Below, piece after piece: positions 9,411-20,760 of a DNA stretch of 64,000 bases (positions are counted from its first letter, which is position 1; each line of letters opens with the position of its first letter). Under the pieces are notes generated by a model. The model searched no databases, was not told the origin of the DNA, and saw only the letters and a program-made list of their open reading frames with translations. Source of the DNA: Trebouxia sp. TZW2008 (taxonomy: Eukaryota; Chlorophyta; Trebouxiophyceae; Trebouxiales; Trebouxiaceae). The position numbers and the translations under genes are program-made. The stretch is taken from positions 47,266 to 111,265 of the forward strand of contig BDIU01000392.1 of NCBI GenBank assembly GCA_002118135.1, written 5' to 3'.

Positions 9411-12400
9411 TCACGCAGCCACTGGCTGTCTTTGCTCCTCTTCTTGCTCAGACTCTTCTGTGTCAGGCTCAACCCATCTGTCATGCTCCTACACAAAGAC
9501 AGCAGAAAACGAATGTGCCGTGCAGACTGTGGCAACAGATGGCAACCTGAGCAGCAAGCGCAAGCACATAACTGTCACAATCAGCAGGGACTGCTGTTCT
9601 TGGCTGTCATGCCTGTAGCGACATCATCAGGATTTGGCTGGCTGCTAGTGAGCTTTCATGATCATGCTACATGCATATGGAAGCAAAGCATCCTGTTCAA
9701 AGGCAGTTTTTGCCAATGCACCCTGGTCCTTGCCCCAACAGCACATGCAGCGGACCTTGATTAGCTCAGTGAATTCAGCTGTGGACAACCATGGACATGC
9801 CTGTGTACACATCAACCCATGCATGCAATGCTACGTTTATCAAGCGTCGTTGTGCACATCACAGACCTTGATCAGCTCAATAAGCTCGTCTGTGGCATCA
9901 ACCTTGGGGTTGCCTCGCCTCAAAAACTCCTTGCCGACATGAGTGTCAGCCTTGTCATATTGATCACAGGCACACACCATACTGACATATGCGACATATG
10001 AGCCTCTGGTCAGCAATTGAAACTTGCAAAATCCAAGCACCTGAGGCTGATGCAGCGTACCTTGATCAGCTCAATGAGCTCATCTGTGGCACCAACCATG
10101 GGGATGCCTCGCCTGACAACCTCCTTGCCAACATACAAGTCAATCTTGCCAGGTGCACCGCCGACATACCCAAAGTCTGCATCTGCCATCTCACCGGGCC
10201 CGTTCACGATGCAGCCCATTACAGCTATTGACACTCCTACACAATTCACTCGTATGCTTTATAGCGGCATCCTTTGAACAACATGACAAGAAGTTGACAT
10301 CAAGACAGCTACTGACACATGGGGAAAGTAGGCTCATCACAAGTATTAACGCCCATGTAAAATTGGACACTGTCATCGTACAGCAATGACAACATGCACA
10401 TTATGGGAGCTTCAGGCTTCAGAAACAGAACAGGCCCGTGCAGTGCAGCATTGCACTGCACGGGCCTGTTCTGTTTGTGAGTTGTCTAGGGGCAATGCTG
10501 CACCTAGACAATTCTATGCTGCTGGTGATGTGTCAGTGCATCTGCAAGCTGAACAGATAAGTGGATTCAGAATGTGAACAGCACAAGCTGCCTAGACTGT
10601 CGTTCATTCTGATCGTGTACTAGAAAGGCTCAGCAAGCTCAGCTAGGTATGTACTGGAGCTAGCAACTGTCTCCAACCAGTCCACATAGACTTTGCATGC
10701 ACAGCATTGTGCTTGAGCGCCATCATGCACAAGACGGCCCATGCCAGCTCAACTAGCCTCGCCTGACCATTCCCAGAACAAATTATGAAACGACAACACA
10801 ATGAGGAAGCAAAAGAGGTGAGTGCTGACCTGGCAGATGGCCTGTTCGAGTTCTGATGGAGTCAGTGACCTCTTGAAGGTCAAACAGGGTCCGCCCACAT
10901 GATGGGCATGACACAAACTCTGCAGCAATCAGCAAAACATGTCAGCATCAAAGGATGGACCCGTTGGGCATGAAAGCAAGGGAATGGCATGTTTGCGGCC
11001 GCAATCAGCAAAAGATCGACGTCAGAGCTGAGCAGAAACTCTGCAACAAGAAGCAAAGAGTCGACATGCATTGATGGACGTGACAACTGTGCTTCACAGC
11101 ACAATCATGGCTTGAAATCTGCAGCAACCAGCAAGGGTCAGCATCCAAGGATGGGCAAGACACAAACCCTGCACTAATCAGCAAGTGCCAGCATCACTTA
11201 CCACAACAGCAGTTACCGCAAGAATCAAGCATTCAACGCTAACAAGTAATCAGATTTGAGCCACCAACCCTGTGGCCCTTCAAACATGTGTGCAAGTTGG
11301 GTCTAGGCTACATCCTTGATTAAATTATATGACTGCATCTTTACTGGGCCCAAGATAAGGTGCACCATATGACATGAGCGCCCAGACCACCAGACAATGA
11401 ATCCTGACGATTTCATGAAGCATCCTGGTCATCAGGCACGAGCTGGAAGTGCATTCAGCAACGCTTGAGCCTGCTGAGCAATATGCTTCACAGAGTCAGC
11501 AGGATATGGTCACTGCAAATCCGTGACAATCAGACCTTTTGACTGCAAACACTAATTGAACACGGAATGAAATGCAACATCTGGAGCTGGAGCTGCAAAC
11601 AGCAATTGGACAGACCCTCTTAACCCTGTGAAGCGTGTTGGTCATCTGACACAGGCTGGATGTGCTTTTGGCAAGGCTTGAGCCTGATGAGCAATATGCT
11701 TCACAGCGTCAGTAAGGTCTAGCTCCTGGAAACCTCTTTGCCCAGGCAACAGGGTGAATCCAGCTCAAGCGCTCAACAATGACATGATGCTGTGACAGAT
11801 TAACAACGCGCAAATCTTGCGAGGAAATCAAGATCTGTCTTGGTGTTGCGCATGCCAAGCATCAGCATGAGCAGGTTCAAGCTCGGTCTAAACACATCAA
11901 AAGTGGTAAGAGAATGCCTGTCTTTATGTTACGTATGCAAGAGCTCCGCAGCACACTAAGCATCAGCAGCTTCTTGTGAGCAGACAGTTCCCGCATGAAG
12001 ACTAGGTGTTGCCAATCTATGAGACACAATGCATGCAGCACAATAAGCAGGCATATCACATGGCTGCGAGGCAATACCTGTTTTGGTATTGCGCATGCGG
12101 GAGCCTTGCAGCACGCCAAAGCTCATGTTGCGCAGGAAGTTCAAGTCTTGTGAGGGACAGGCGACGGCGATACCATCACCAAGTCCATCCACAAGCAATG
12201 CACCCACTTCGCTGCCAGTGCTCATGATGATGTCATCACTTGACGTGCCCTCAGGGAAACTGCACACACAGATGGATGTTGAGTTGATTGCCCAGGAACT
12301 TGCGCTGTTGGCTAAGCAATCAGTGGATCAGGTAAGTCTAAATGGGGATTGAGAATTGCAGACACGAGGTTGTTCGCAAGCAAAGCACCCTCAGTGCTCA

Positions 12401-15400
12401 TGATGATGTTATCACTTGACATCCCCTCGAGAAAGCTGAATACACAGACAGACTTACTTCACAATTCCGCCATTGCTATAGGCTTTAGGATCAAACTGGC
12501 AATATCTCTCAAAAAAGGAAAAATTGCAACAGCTATCGCATACACTGCTACAACATCGCCATATGCATTTCATTGGCTTGCTGTCTCCCCACTGACCAAA
12601 CTGAGGGATATACCTAAACTCAAAAACCCAATCATCTATGTGTATGTACAGCATTTACGTTACAATCAAAGCAACACTTGCCAAGCATTACTTGCCAAAG
12701 ATCAGCAGCAGACCATCAATATCTGCAGTGCAACATAGAGACGTCAATCTCATGTCTTTGCAAGTGCCCAAAGATCTTCCTGCTGGCATGCAATCTGCTG
12801 ACGTGACAGGTCAGATAAACATGCAGGCTTCAAGCTAAGTCGGGCATCACTTGCCACACAAAAGTAGCAGAGCATTACCTTCTGAAATGGATTACAGAAA
12901 TGTCAATCTCATGCAGTTGCAGCAGCTCAAAGATTCGCCTGCTAGCATGAACTCTGCTGACACCAGGCGCAATTTCTAGCAATGCCATCACAGCCTCACT
13001 GTTCTTCAAGGTCCTCACTTCTTCTTCTGACTCTGTGCCGTCAATGGTGACTGCAAATCTGCCTGCCCCTGATGGCAGGCTGTGGCCACCGTTTTGGCTG
13101 GCGGTGGCCACCTCCCGTAGGGGCTGTACTGCCACTGCATGTGGGAGGGGGTCAGCTGCCAGGACAGCTGCTGGAGCCATTACATGGACCCCAACTTCCT
13201 GAGTCACAGGCAAATTGCTTTAGTCAACACAGAGGCTGTACTGCCACTGCATGTGGCAGGGGATTAGATGCCGTGGCAGCTGCTGGCGCCATCACTTCCT
13301 GAGTGATAGGCACATGGCACAAAGTATGTGTTCAACCTGTTGCATGGCCAAGTGTTGCCAAACAAATGCATGGCCAAGCCAGCTTAAGCAAATGGCTTCA
13401 ATGACTAAACTTGTTGCAACTTTATCACATGCCCCACCAGCAACTTGTGATTTTGCATGCGCTGCAGTTTATGCTGTCATGCAGGATAGCTGTCACGGCA
13501 GAAGGAGAGCAATTGAACTGGGTTCTACTGAGATCACTCTAGCACTTGACAGGCTGTTGGTGCTTGGCAGACGGTACCTGAAGTCGCTTGAGTGCCCTGC
13601 GGCCATTCTTGTCTGAGCTAGGAGGGATCTGGGTCATGAAGAGTGTGTCGCTGGTGGCCTGGTCTTTGAAGGGCATTCCCACAACCATCTTTGCGCCTAG
13701 CTTCCTGTACATCTGCTCTGGGCTCTCCAAATCCTGTACAAACAGCAGATTTCAGGTATGCAAGTTCAACGTTGATAATTGTAGCTCTGACGAGCTGCAA
13801 GATACGGCATGTGAGGTTGCAGCAACCTGCAAGTAGCCTCACGTGCCGTGCACAGTGTACAGCAGCCTCACCTGCAACAGGAGATGCAGATCTGGTCAAT
13901 GCAAAGTATTGCATCCTTGCTGCACCAAGTATGCCAAGTCTCTGTCTACACACCGATCTATGTGTGTAGGGCGCTAACATTTCCTGAGACGTCATACAGA
14001 TAAGGGCATATCTCATAACCCCTGCTGGTGGTTTTTGCTGCACTCATCTGAGCCCATTAAACTTGGACCATTGTGAAGCACATGACAGCAAACGACAAAT
14101 CCACTCTTGCCACATTCGCCTAAAGAATGACAGCTGAAACAACAGATCCACCACTATCGGCAGGCCTCTGTAGTCACATCATCACCATCCGTTTGTTCAT
14201 GCAGACATCCTCAACAGCAGGTCTGTCATAGAGAGACAGCTCAACAACAGAGCCATTGATGTACAGCAGAAACGCTGTGACTTGGCGGCTGAAATGACAG
14301 AGTTGTCCCGCTGAGCTTACCCGCAAAGTTACAGCTGAGATGACAGAGCCGTCTCTATGCAGCAAGCCTCTGTAGTCCACGTCATCACCATCCCTTTGCT
14401 CAGGCAGCCGTCCAGCCCTCTTTGCAAAGCTGTGGATGTCCCTGTGCTTCTCATCGTAGGACTTTACACCCCACTGCTCTTTGTTGGCCTGGTTGCCCAG
14501 AGACGCAAGCTGCCTGCAAGGAGAAACCAGATCGTGATTGATAGGCATCATTGGCATGCCTGAGTAGATTTGCTATACACAGTCACAAGTTCTGGCAGCC
14601 GTCTTGCCCTCTTAGCAAAGCTGTGGACGCCCCTGTGCTTCTCGTCGTAGGACTTGACACCCCACTGCTCCTTGTTGGCCTGGGTGCCTAGAGACGCAAG
14701 CTGCCTGCATGCACATATGTATATATCTTGTGTGTTCAGCTTGCTTTCAGCTTCTGTGCAAAGTGATAGACGATACGCATGGGAGTTTCGACTCTCTGAA
14801 GCCGTGCTGGTGGACACAGGTGTGGATGTCCCTGACCACATTCTCATCATAAGACTTGACACCCCACTGCTCTCTGTTGGCCTGATTGCCTAGTGAGGCA
14901 AGTTGCCTGCGTGCAGAGACACACTGGAAATGAGCTATGCTGTTGAATGAGAATGTGGATGTCCCTACGCTTCTTGTTGTAGTTTCTACAACCCATTGCT
15001 CTCTGTTGCCCTTGTTGCCCAGATAAGCAAGCTGCCTGCATGCACAGAAGCATCTTGTGTTCAGCTTATGGGCAAGAAGCATGACCCCTTTGAGGCACCC
15101 TGCCTCTTAGCAAAGCTGCAAACGTCCCTGTGTTTCTTGTTATAGGGCTTGACACCCCACTGCTCCCTGTTGGCTTGGTCACCCAGGGAGGCAAGTTGCC
15201 TGCATGCACATATTCAGCATGTTTCAAAGAAGTAAGGATGAGGAACATGATTCTTAGAAGCTGTGCTGCTGAACGCAGGTTTTCACCATCTGATGCTCAC
15301 AAGCTTCAACACAAATGCTCTGTGACAGCGCAGCAGCGCATGTCAGCATTTCTTTGCCTGCACAGTCAGGTAAAGTCAACCAGCAGTCCGTACAGCATCA

Positions 15401-18400
15401 GCAAACTCAAGTCTCAATCATGAACGAACAAATGGACGGACAGAAGGACAGACAGGCTGGCACAGATTACAGAAACAAACGCACAGCCAACCAAGTACAA
15501 GCATAGACAATGCGGAATGACTGCTCATTACCTGCAGGGGTCCAGCTCATACTCAGGGTCCTCGGTGAGAGAAACTCGGATGGTGTCACCCAAGCCATCC
15601 ATGAGCAACGAGCCGATGCCAATGGCTGACTTCAACCTCCCATCCTCTCCTTCTCCAGCCTGCACGCCACAGGCTGTTCAGCTAAGGGTTGCGCACCAAG
15701 GCCTGTTCAGCTAACAAAAACTTCGCCTGCCAAACGGAGACATCAGTGGTACTATAGAATGAGCTGACACCCAATCCATCCGTCAGCAATGAGTCAATGC
15801 CAATGGCTGACTTCGATCTCCCATTCTCTCCTTCTCCAGCCTGCATGCTAGAGCCTGCACTCAACACTTAACTGACCTCTTTGCTTGCAAAAGTAGGCAT
15901 CTTTGGTGCTTGACAAAACGCTGGCATCTTGAACCGGGACGAATGCCGTTGTTAGTGTCAGATGCATGCTGAAATGCAGTGTACATCTTGCGTACAAGCC
16001 CAACAGGGTGGCACAGGCAATGGAGAATCAACATAGATGAGAAGTCATAGCGGAGCCCTGTGTTGATTCCTTATTGACTGTGCAACCCTGCTGGCCTCAT
16101 ATGCAAGACATACACTGCTGCAATTCAACAAAGATGCTGTGCAACATGGACACCGCCAAGCACAGCGGTGCAGAGGCGATTGTCAATTGCAGTGCTCAAA
16201 GTCATGGTGCTCATGCCTAAATCCAAGCATTGCATCAAATGCCCACAACACCAGCATTGTGTCCCTGCTATGACCAACTCAGTGCATATATAGCTTACCT
16301 CTATGAACCTCAGATGCATAGCAAATGGTCACACATTTCCAGGCACTGGCAAGTGAAGCATACTGTGACCAGGTGCAAGTCAAACGTGAACAACTTACAT
16401 GCTCTGACCTGAGCAATTTTCCAACTGCGGTGCAACATGGTCTATGTCTGCAGACATCTTTCTGCCCAATGCAATCCTATGCTATATTGCTGTGACCCTC
16501 AAATGCAATGGATAGTCGCAGCCATTGCTGTACATCTCCTCAGACAGCAATTTCTGATCAAGGCAAGACCAAGTGCAATACAAGTATGTCCTCTCTGCAT
16601 TGTGACCAGAATCCAACAAACTGAAGATCAACGTATGGTCTTACCTCTGTGATCTCCAGATGCATATCAATGTGAGGCTCATGACTTATGTCCAAAACCG
16701 CTCTGTCAAAACAGTATTGATATTTGATAATGACGACAGGGCATATGAGACCTGGTCGGAGGTTGTGTTGCATTGTAAGCATGATTACCACTGTTACTCC
16801 CACAAACATGTGTTTGTTCACTGCCCCTGTTTACTACTACCAATGCACACCTTACAACTACCAATGCACAAGTAATTGCAGGTTCAAGCGGTTATTACCT
16901 CTGTAACTCCCAGATGCAAAGGGTAGTCCCATCCATTGCTGTACATCTCCTCAGACAGCAGCCTGTAGGCTTGCACCATGACTAAGGGATTACTAGCCTT
17001 CATGCTGAAGAGGAAGTTGTGGTAGTCATTGTCTCTGCAGATGTTGGCAAACTCAAAAGCGCTTTCCACCATCCCACGAGGCGTGTCTCCATAGTAGCTG
17101 AGAATGCGAGCTGACAAACTGCCGTGGTTTGTGCCGATACGCATTGCCCTGTTGAGTCTCTTGCACTTTTCCACAAGAGGTGTGAACACCTGCAGCAAAT
17201 TGACTCAACAATTTCCATGATGCCATGAGGTGTGTCACAATCATTGCTGCAACTGCGTGCTGACAAATGCATGAGAATGACACACAGACATACTGCTTCA
17301 CTACCTGCTCTGCTGCTCTTTTGCATACCACAAGCGGCTAACATGCCAAAGTCACAAGTCACAGGCAGCCTTGATGTCGGTATGCACCGTCTCCTTCATG
17401 CACAACATGACAAAATCTCCTTCCTCGACCTTGTTGCAAGCCTGGGCTGGGTATACTCACAGACGCTCCAAACATGCTGCCTAACAAAATGAAACTTTGC
17501 TTGAACTTCTCTTGCAACCATTCAGGGCACACATTGGCATTGCGTTGGCACAGCCCTGACCTCTCTGATGTGTTCCTGCTCTTGCTTGAATTGGCTGTCA
17601 TCATCATACACCTTCTCATCAAACTTTTTCCGGCCGTCAACAAAGTTTCCAGGGTTGACTCGGATCTTCTCAAAGCATTCGGCCACCATGCTTGCCACAA
17701 CAGGCTGGAAGTGAATGTCCGCTACCAAGGGGACATCATAGCTACAACAAACGTGACGGTCATTGTCTGTCGCTGACAACCTGACATGTCTCTGACTGGC
17801 ATAAGCGCAAATACCTACCAGTGGCAGACATCACACAAAAGACATGCTGAAAACAGTGTCTTCTGACCTATTGAAGTTTTGCGTCCATAAAAGAGAATGC
17901 TGCAAAGTTTGTTTAACAAGAAGATTTTGGGCATACAATAGGACCCATATCACACGCTTGCAACATGCATGAGCAAATGGATGCTTATGATGAGACCCAG
18001 ATCACACACACGTGACATCAGTGAGGGAGCTTTGGCAACCAACAGGTGTGAAACCATGGGCTTGCAAAACAGGCAGGACAGCTGACACACCCATCTTTGA
18101 ACAGCTGTTCTCTAATTTTGTAGCAGGCTGTAGCCTCCTGCTTTCCTTGCACCGTGATCCTGACAATATCTGCTCCAGAATCTGCGCACTTCTTGACCTG
18201 CAATATTGAGAATGCATATGCTTGAGATGTTAAGCTGCAAAGAAACCAGTCTTGAGCAAAAGCATAAGCCATGTTGCAAAACGAACAGGCGCAGCAGTAT
18301 GTGCATGCCGAGACTGAGTGCCAAGCTGTGTGATGTAGTGACTTGATGTGCAAGTGTGTGTTGTTAGACAGACTTTGGGCGCTAAGGTCCAAAGTCGAAA

Positions 18401-19754
18401 GGGAAAAGGCCAGATTGTGCGCTAAGGTCCTTGAAGATTTGCTTAGTGGGAAAGGATGTGATTTAGCAGAGACAACCATGAATAAGGCCTGCTTGCTAGC
18501 TGTTCTGTTCCACTGTTCCAAAGACAAGTCTTGCGGTTGTCAAATCTCAGTCAGAGCAATGCTAGGTGTATGCCATACATTGCAGTGCTCAGAGGGTCAT
18601 CACCACACCTGTACCATGCAAAAGAGATTGCACACAAAGCCCGTGATAAGTTACGCACCTGATCAACTGTGGCCTGCACATTTCTGGTGTCTGTTGTGGT
18701 CATGGTCTGCAATGCAATAGGATGCTGACTGCCGACCTTGACATTGCCAACCTGCATGATATGACAACCAGATCATTCAACACTTGCATGATGCTGTTGC
18801 ACAAGATGTTGATGCTGTCGATGCTTTTCGTGGAGTCAGCTGCAGGACAACGGTTTGCTAAAGTTTTTGTCTAATGGTTCTGCTTTCTAGCATATTTCGA
18901 GCTTTGCATTCCACAAGGTTTGCCTCACCAGGCTTGTGTGGCATCATGACAAGGATGGGTAATGCTCAACATGCTGAAACTTTGCTGGTGATGCTGCTGG
19001 TAATGCTGGTGATGCTGGTAATGCTGGTGATGCTGCTGGTGATGCTGGTGTTGTGAGTGAAGTCTGCTGCTTGATCAGCAGATCACTTAGGCTTTGCATC
19101 ATGCTTTTAAGATTGATGCTGATGCTGTCACTCAAGCCTGCTGCTCAACAAGCAGATTGCTGAAGCTGTGCATGATGCTGTCATGCAAGCATTAACACAG
19201 AATTCTGCTGCCCAACAAGTGGGTTGCTCAGACTTTGCATGATGCTGATACAAATGATGCTGATGCTGTCAGCTGCCCTTTGCAGATAGAAGTCAATGCT
19301 GACTTGATGTTCAGGTGTTTGCGCTGCTTTTACCTCGATCGTTCTTGTGGGCCTCCTTAGCGATTTGTATACACTTTCACAGTACTGTGGATGCAGCAGG
19401 CCATTTGAACCAGCTGTTTTGCCTGAGCCCTGTGTTGCTTGCTCAGTGGCTTGTAAGACTGCCTGCAGCCATGTTCAAAACGCTGGTGGAGCTACATGGC
19501 TTTTTGCACATGGACTTGCCAGTGCTGTCATGCAGCGAAAGCAGCAGCGCCTTGCGACGGCGCGTGCCAGTTTCCATGAGTGCTGAGTAATAGCTATGTC
19601 ATCCAGCCCACACCTGTGTGCGGCCTGTGTGCCTTCTTGCACGTCTGATCTGACGCCCAGTAGAGACAGCAGCCTTCAACGGCGAGGCTCCCGAAGCAAA
19701 TCTGCCAGAGGTGCTGCAAAGTCCGTCTGCAGCAGGGATCTGCCCAAGTCGCAT
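9411..19754 (-). CDS. 4-hydroxy-3-methylbut-2-en-1-yl diphosphate synthase (HDS), plastid
   Basis: Fe-S enzyme of the plastid MEP isoprenoid pathway, turning MEcPP into HMBPP with electrons from ferredoxin. Exons in gene order: 19614-19754, 19334-19429, 18659-18751, 18091-18197, 17561-17741, 16899-17189, 15532-15659, 14321-14513, 13578-13733, 12879-13198, 12078-12259, 10830-10919, 10061-10236, 9411-9488; total 2232 nt, 743 residues, in phase throughout. Exon 1 looks like a transit peptide (Arg/Ser/Ala-rich, no acids after Asp10). Conserved blocks: '[15 protein letters not shown]', '[12 protein letters not shown]', 'VPLVADIHF', '[12 protein letters not shown]', the plant-type central insert, and Fe-S cluster segments '[13 protein letters not shown]' and '[20 protein letters not shown]'. 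It ends with an acidic Gln/Glu tail. Introns are long (up to ~1.3 kb) and full of exon echoes. Confidence 0.96.
9755..9945 (-). repeat. Donor-side echoes of ispG exon 13
   Basis: A decayed copy of the exon 13 end ('..TDELIELIK|gt') lies at about 9870-9945 and a shorter one at about 9755-9785, both in the intron after the true exon (10061-10236). Substitutions and frame changes mark them as non-functional. Confidence 0.8.
10423..10476. repeat. Perfect 25-bp inverted repeat in ispG intron 12
   Basis: Arms 10423-10447 and 10452-10476 are exact reverse complements with a 4-nt loop. A second stem with 9-bp arms (10482-10490 / 10503-10511) follows immediately. The arrangement copies that at 1918-2023: a 25-bp stem followed by a shorter one. 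Confidence 0.92.
10925..11200 (-). repeat. Acceptor-side echoes of ispG exon 12
   Basis: About four copies of the acceptor region ('..gattgctgcag|agtttgtgtcatgcc..') with variants of 'aactctgcagcaatcagcaa' and 'atgggcaagacacaaaccctg' lie upstream (in gene sense) of exon 12. None keeps the full 'SCPSCGR' coding segment. Confidence 0.7.
11820..12450 (-). repeat. Echoes on both sides of ispG exon 11
   Basis: Donor-side copies of 'RMRNTKTG|gt' occur at about 11830-11860 and 11905-11960 (for example 'MLRNIKTG'). An acceptor-side copy of the exon 11 start ('..[14 protein letters not shown]') lies at about 12385-12450. All are decayed relative to the exon at 12078-12259. Confidence 0.8.
12715..12800 (-). 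repeat. Donor-side echo of ispG exon 10
   Basis: A copy of the exon 10 end (the '[21 protein letters not shown]' coding region plus donor) lies about 165 bp beyond the true exon end, with substitutions throughout. Confidence 0.75.
14120..14300 (-). repeat. Donor-side echoes of ispG exon 8
   Basis: Copies of the region coding '[17 protein letters not shown]' recur at about 14120-14200 ('cctctgtagtcacatcatcaccatccgttt') and partially at 14215-14300. They lie beyond the true donor at 14320. Confidence 0.75.
14580..15210 (-). repeat. Four acceptor-side echoes of ispG exon 8
   Basis: The start of exon 8 ('[20 protein letters not shown]') is present five times with its acceptor. The anchor 'cactgctc' (or cattgctc) occurs at 14472 (real), 14663, 14865, 14994 and 15158. 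The extra copies still read as 'RQLASLG.QAN.EQWGVK' but diverge after 20-35 codons and run into stops. Only the lowest-coordinate copy continues into '[13 protein letters not shown]'. Confidence 0.93.
15753..15846 (-). repeat. Acceptor-side echo of ispG exon 7
   Basis: A copy reading '[20 protein letters not shown]' lies ~184 bp upstream (gene sense) of the real exon, which reads '[20 protein letters not shown]'. The real copy continues with the conserved '[18 protein letters not shown]'. The echo turns into unrelated sequence and a stop. Confidence 0.92.
16290..16660 (-). repeat. Two donor-side echoes of ispG exon 6
   Basis: Decayed copies of the exon 6 end ('..HLGVTE|gtaata') occur at about 16295-16330 and 16640-16680. 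They share 'ttacctctgtgatctccagatgcat'-like sequence with the true junction at 16898. A further partial copy of exon 6 interior lies at 17215-17280. Confidence 0.75.
18985..19060. repeat. (GGTGATGCT)n-like microsatellite in ispG intron 2
   Basis: Runs of 'gctggtaatgctggtgatgct' in register of 9. Flanking ~100-bp blocks 'gctgctcaacaagcagattgctgaagctttgcatgatgctg' recur to about 19260. Confidence 0.8.
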
Positions 19755-20760
19755 CGCTTCAGGACCCAGTCCCGCTGTTGTTATGCTAAGCCTTGATGCT
19801 GTTTACGCACGGCGGCCAGACAGCAATCTTCTCCTCGCGCCTTGCACAAGCTCCAACTGAGCGTGTTGACAGATTCCAGCAAACCGGTTTCCACCACGTT
19901 TGCCAAACCGTGTGCGCGCTGTGTACGTGCGGCAGAATCATTTGCTCAAGACCAGGAGGGTCACGTGCCAGCAGCTCAACCGGTTTGGATTTGGCGAAGA
20001 AGATTGTGTCATTGCAGGCAAAATGGCCTGCTCAGATAGCCTAACGGTGAAAATGTTGCTTTGCGCTTGGCTTCTGATGAGTGATTTTAGGCTGCCAGGA
20101 GTGTATGGCATGCCGTGGACTCTGCAGCTGCTCTGAATTCTTGTACAAGATCTTGCAGAATATGGTTCCGCTGTCAATTGCAATCTCCTGGATCCAAAAT
20201 TGCAGCTGCTGTTCAAGTCTGTTATTGCAAAATGGTCCGCTGGCACTTATGAGTGAAATGCAGCATTGTACACGTTTGAATGGGGCGTGTGAGTTGGTGT
20301 GAGCTTCAGTCTGTTCACTGCCTGTGCATAAACTCCGGGATGCATTTCAATTCATACGGCCATTGCATCATGTTGAGTTGGTGGCAATGCCTCAATAGGG
20401 ATAGAGCAATTACACAGTAGATATATCGATGCCATAGAGAGCTCAACTACAAAATGCAACTGCCACCACAGCGATCCTACGCAAAAAATAATGGTATAGC
20501 AAACAAACTATCCAAGCTGAGTGCATTAACTGACAAGCTAGATAATGCTGCCAAAGAATTAGAATCCAGCTGCCACCTGCCAAACGAATGAATGAAATGG
20601 TCAATGCACAAGTATGTTACAACAAAGCATGGCTAGCAAAAATCCTATGGCAGCCTATCGCTAGCTAGCAGGCAGCAATCCCAGGTTGCTCCTGTGACCG
20701 CCCATTGACGCGCCGAATGGCGTAGGCATCCCCTTTTTTTCCGCTTCATAAGCCAGAGCG
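19755..20760. other. Intergenic: ispG 5' region and 3' region of next gene
   Basis: The ispG start ATG (19752-19754) is the first in-frame ATG after an upstream TAA. No TATA-like box is obvious. On the minus strand, TGTAA at 20617-20621, about 140 nt past the next gene's stop, is a likely poly(A) signal. Open frames here are short, and none showed family similarity. Confidence 0.6.
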
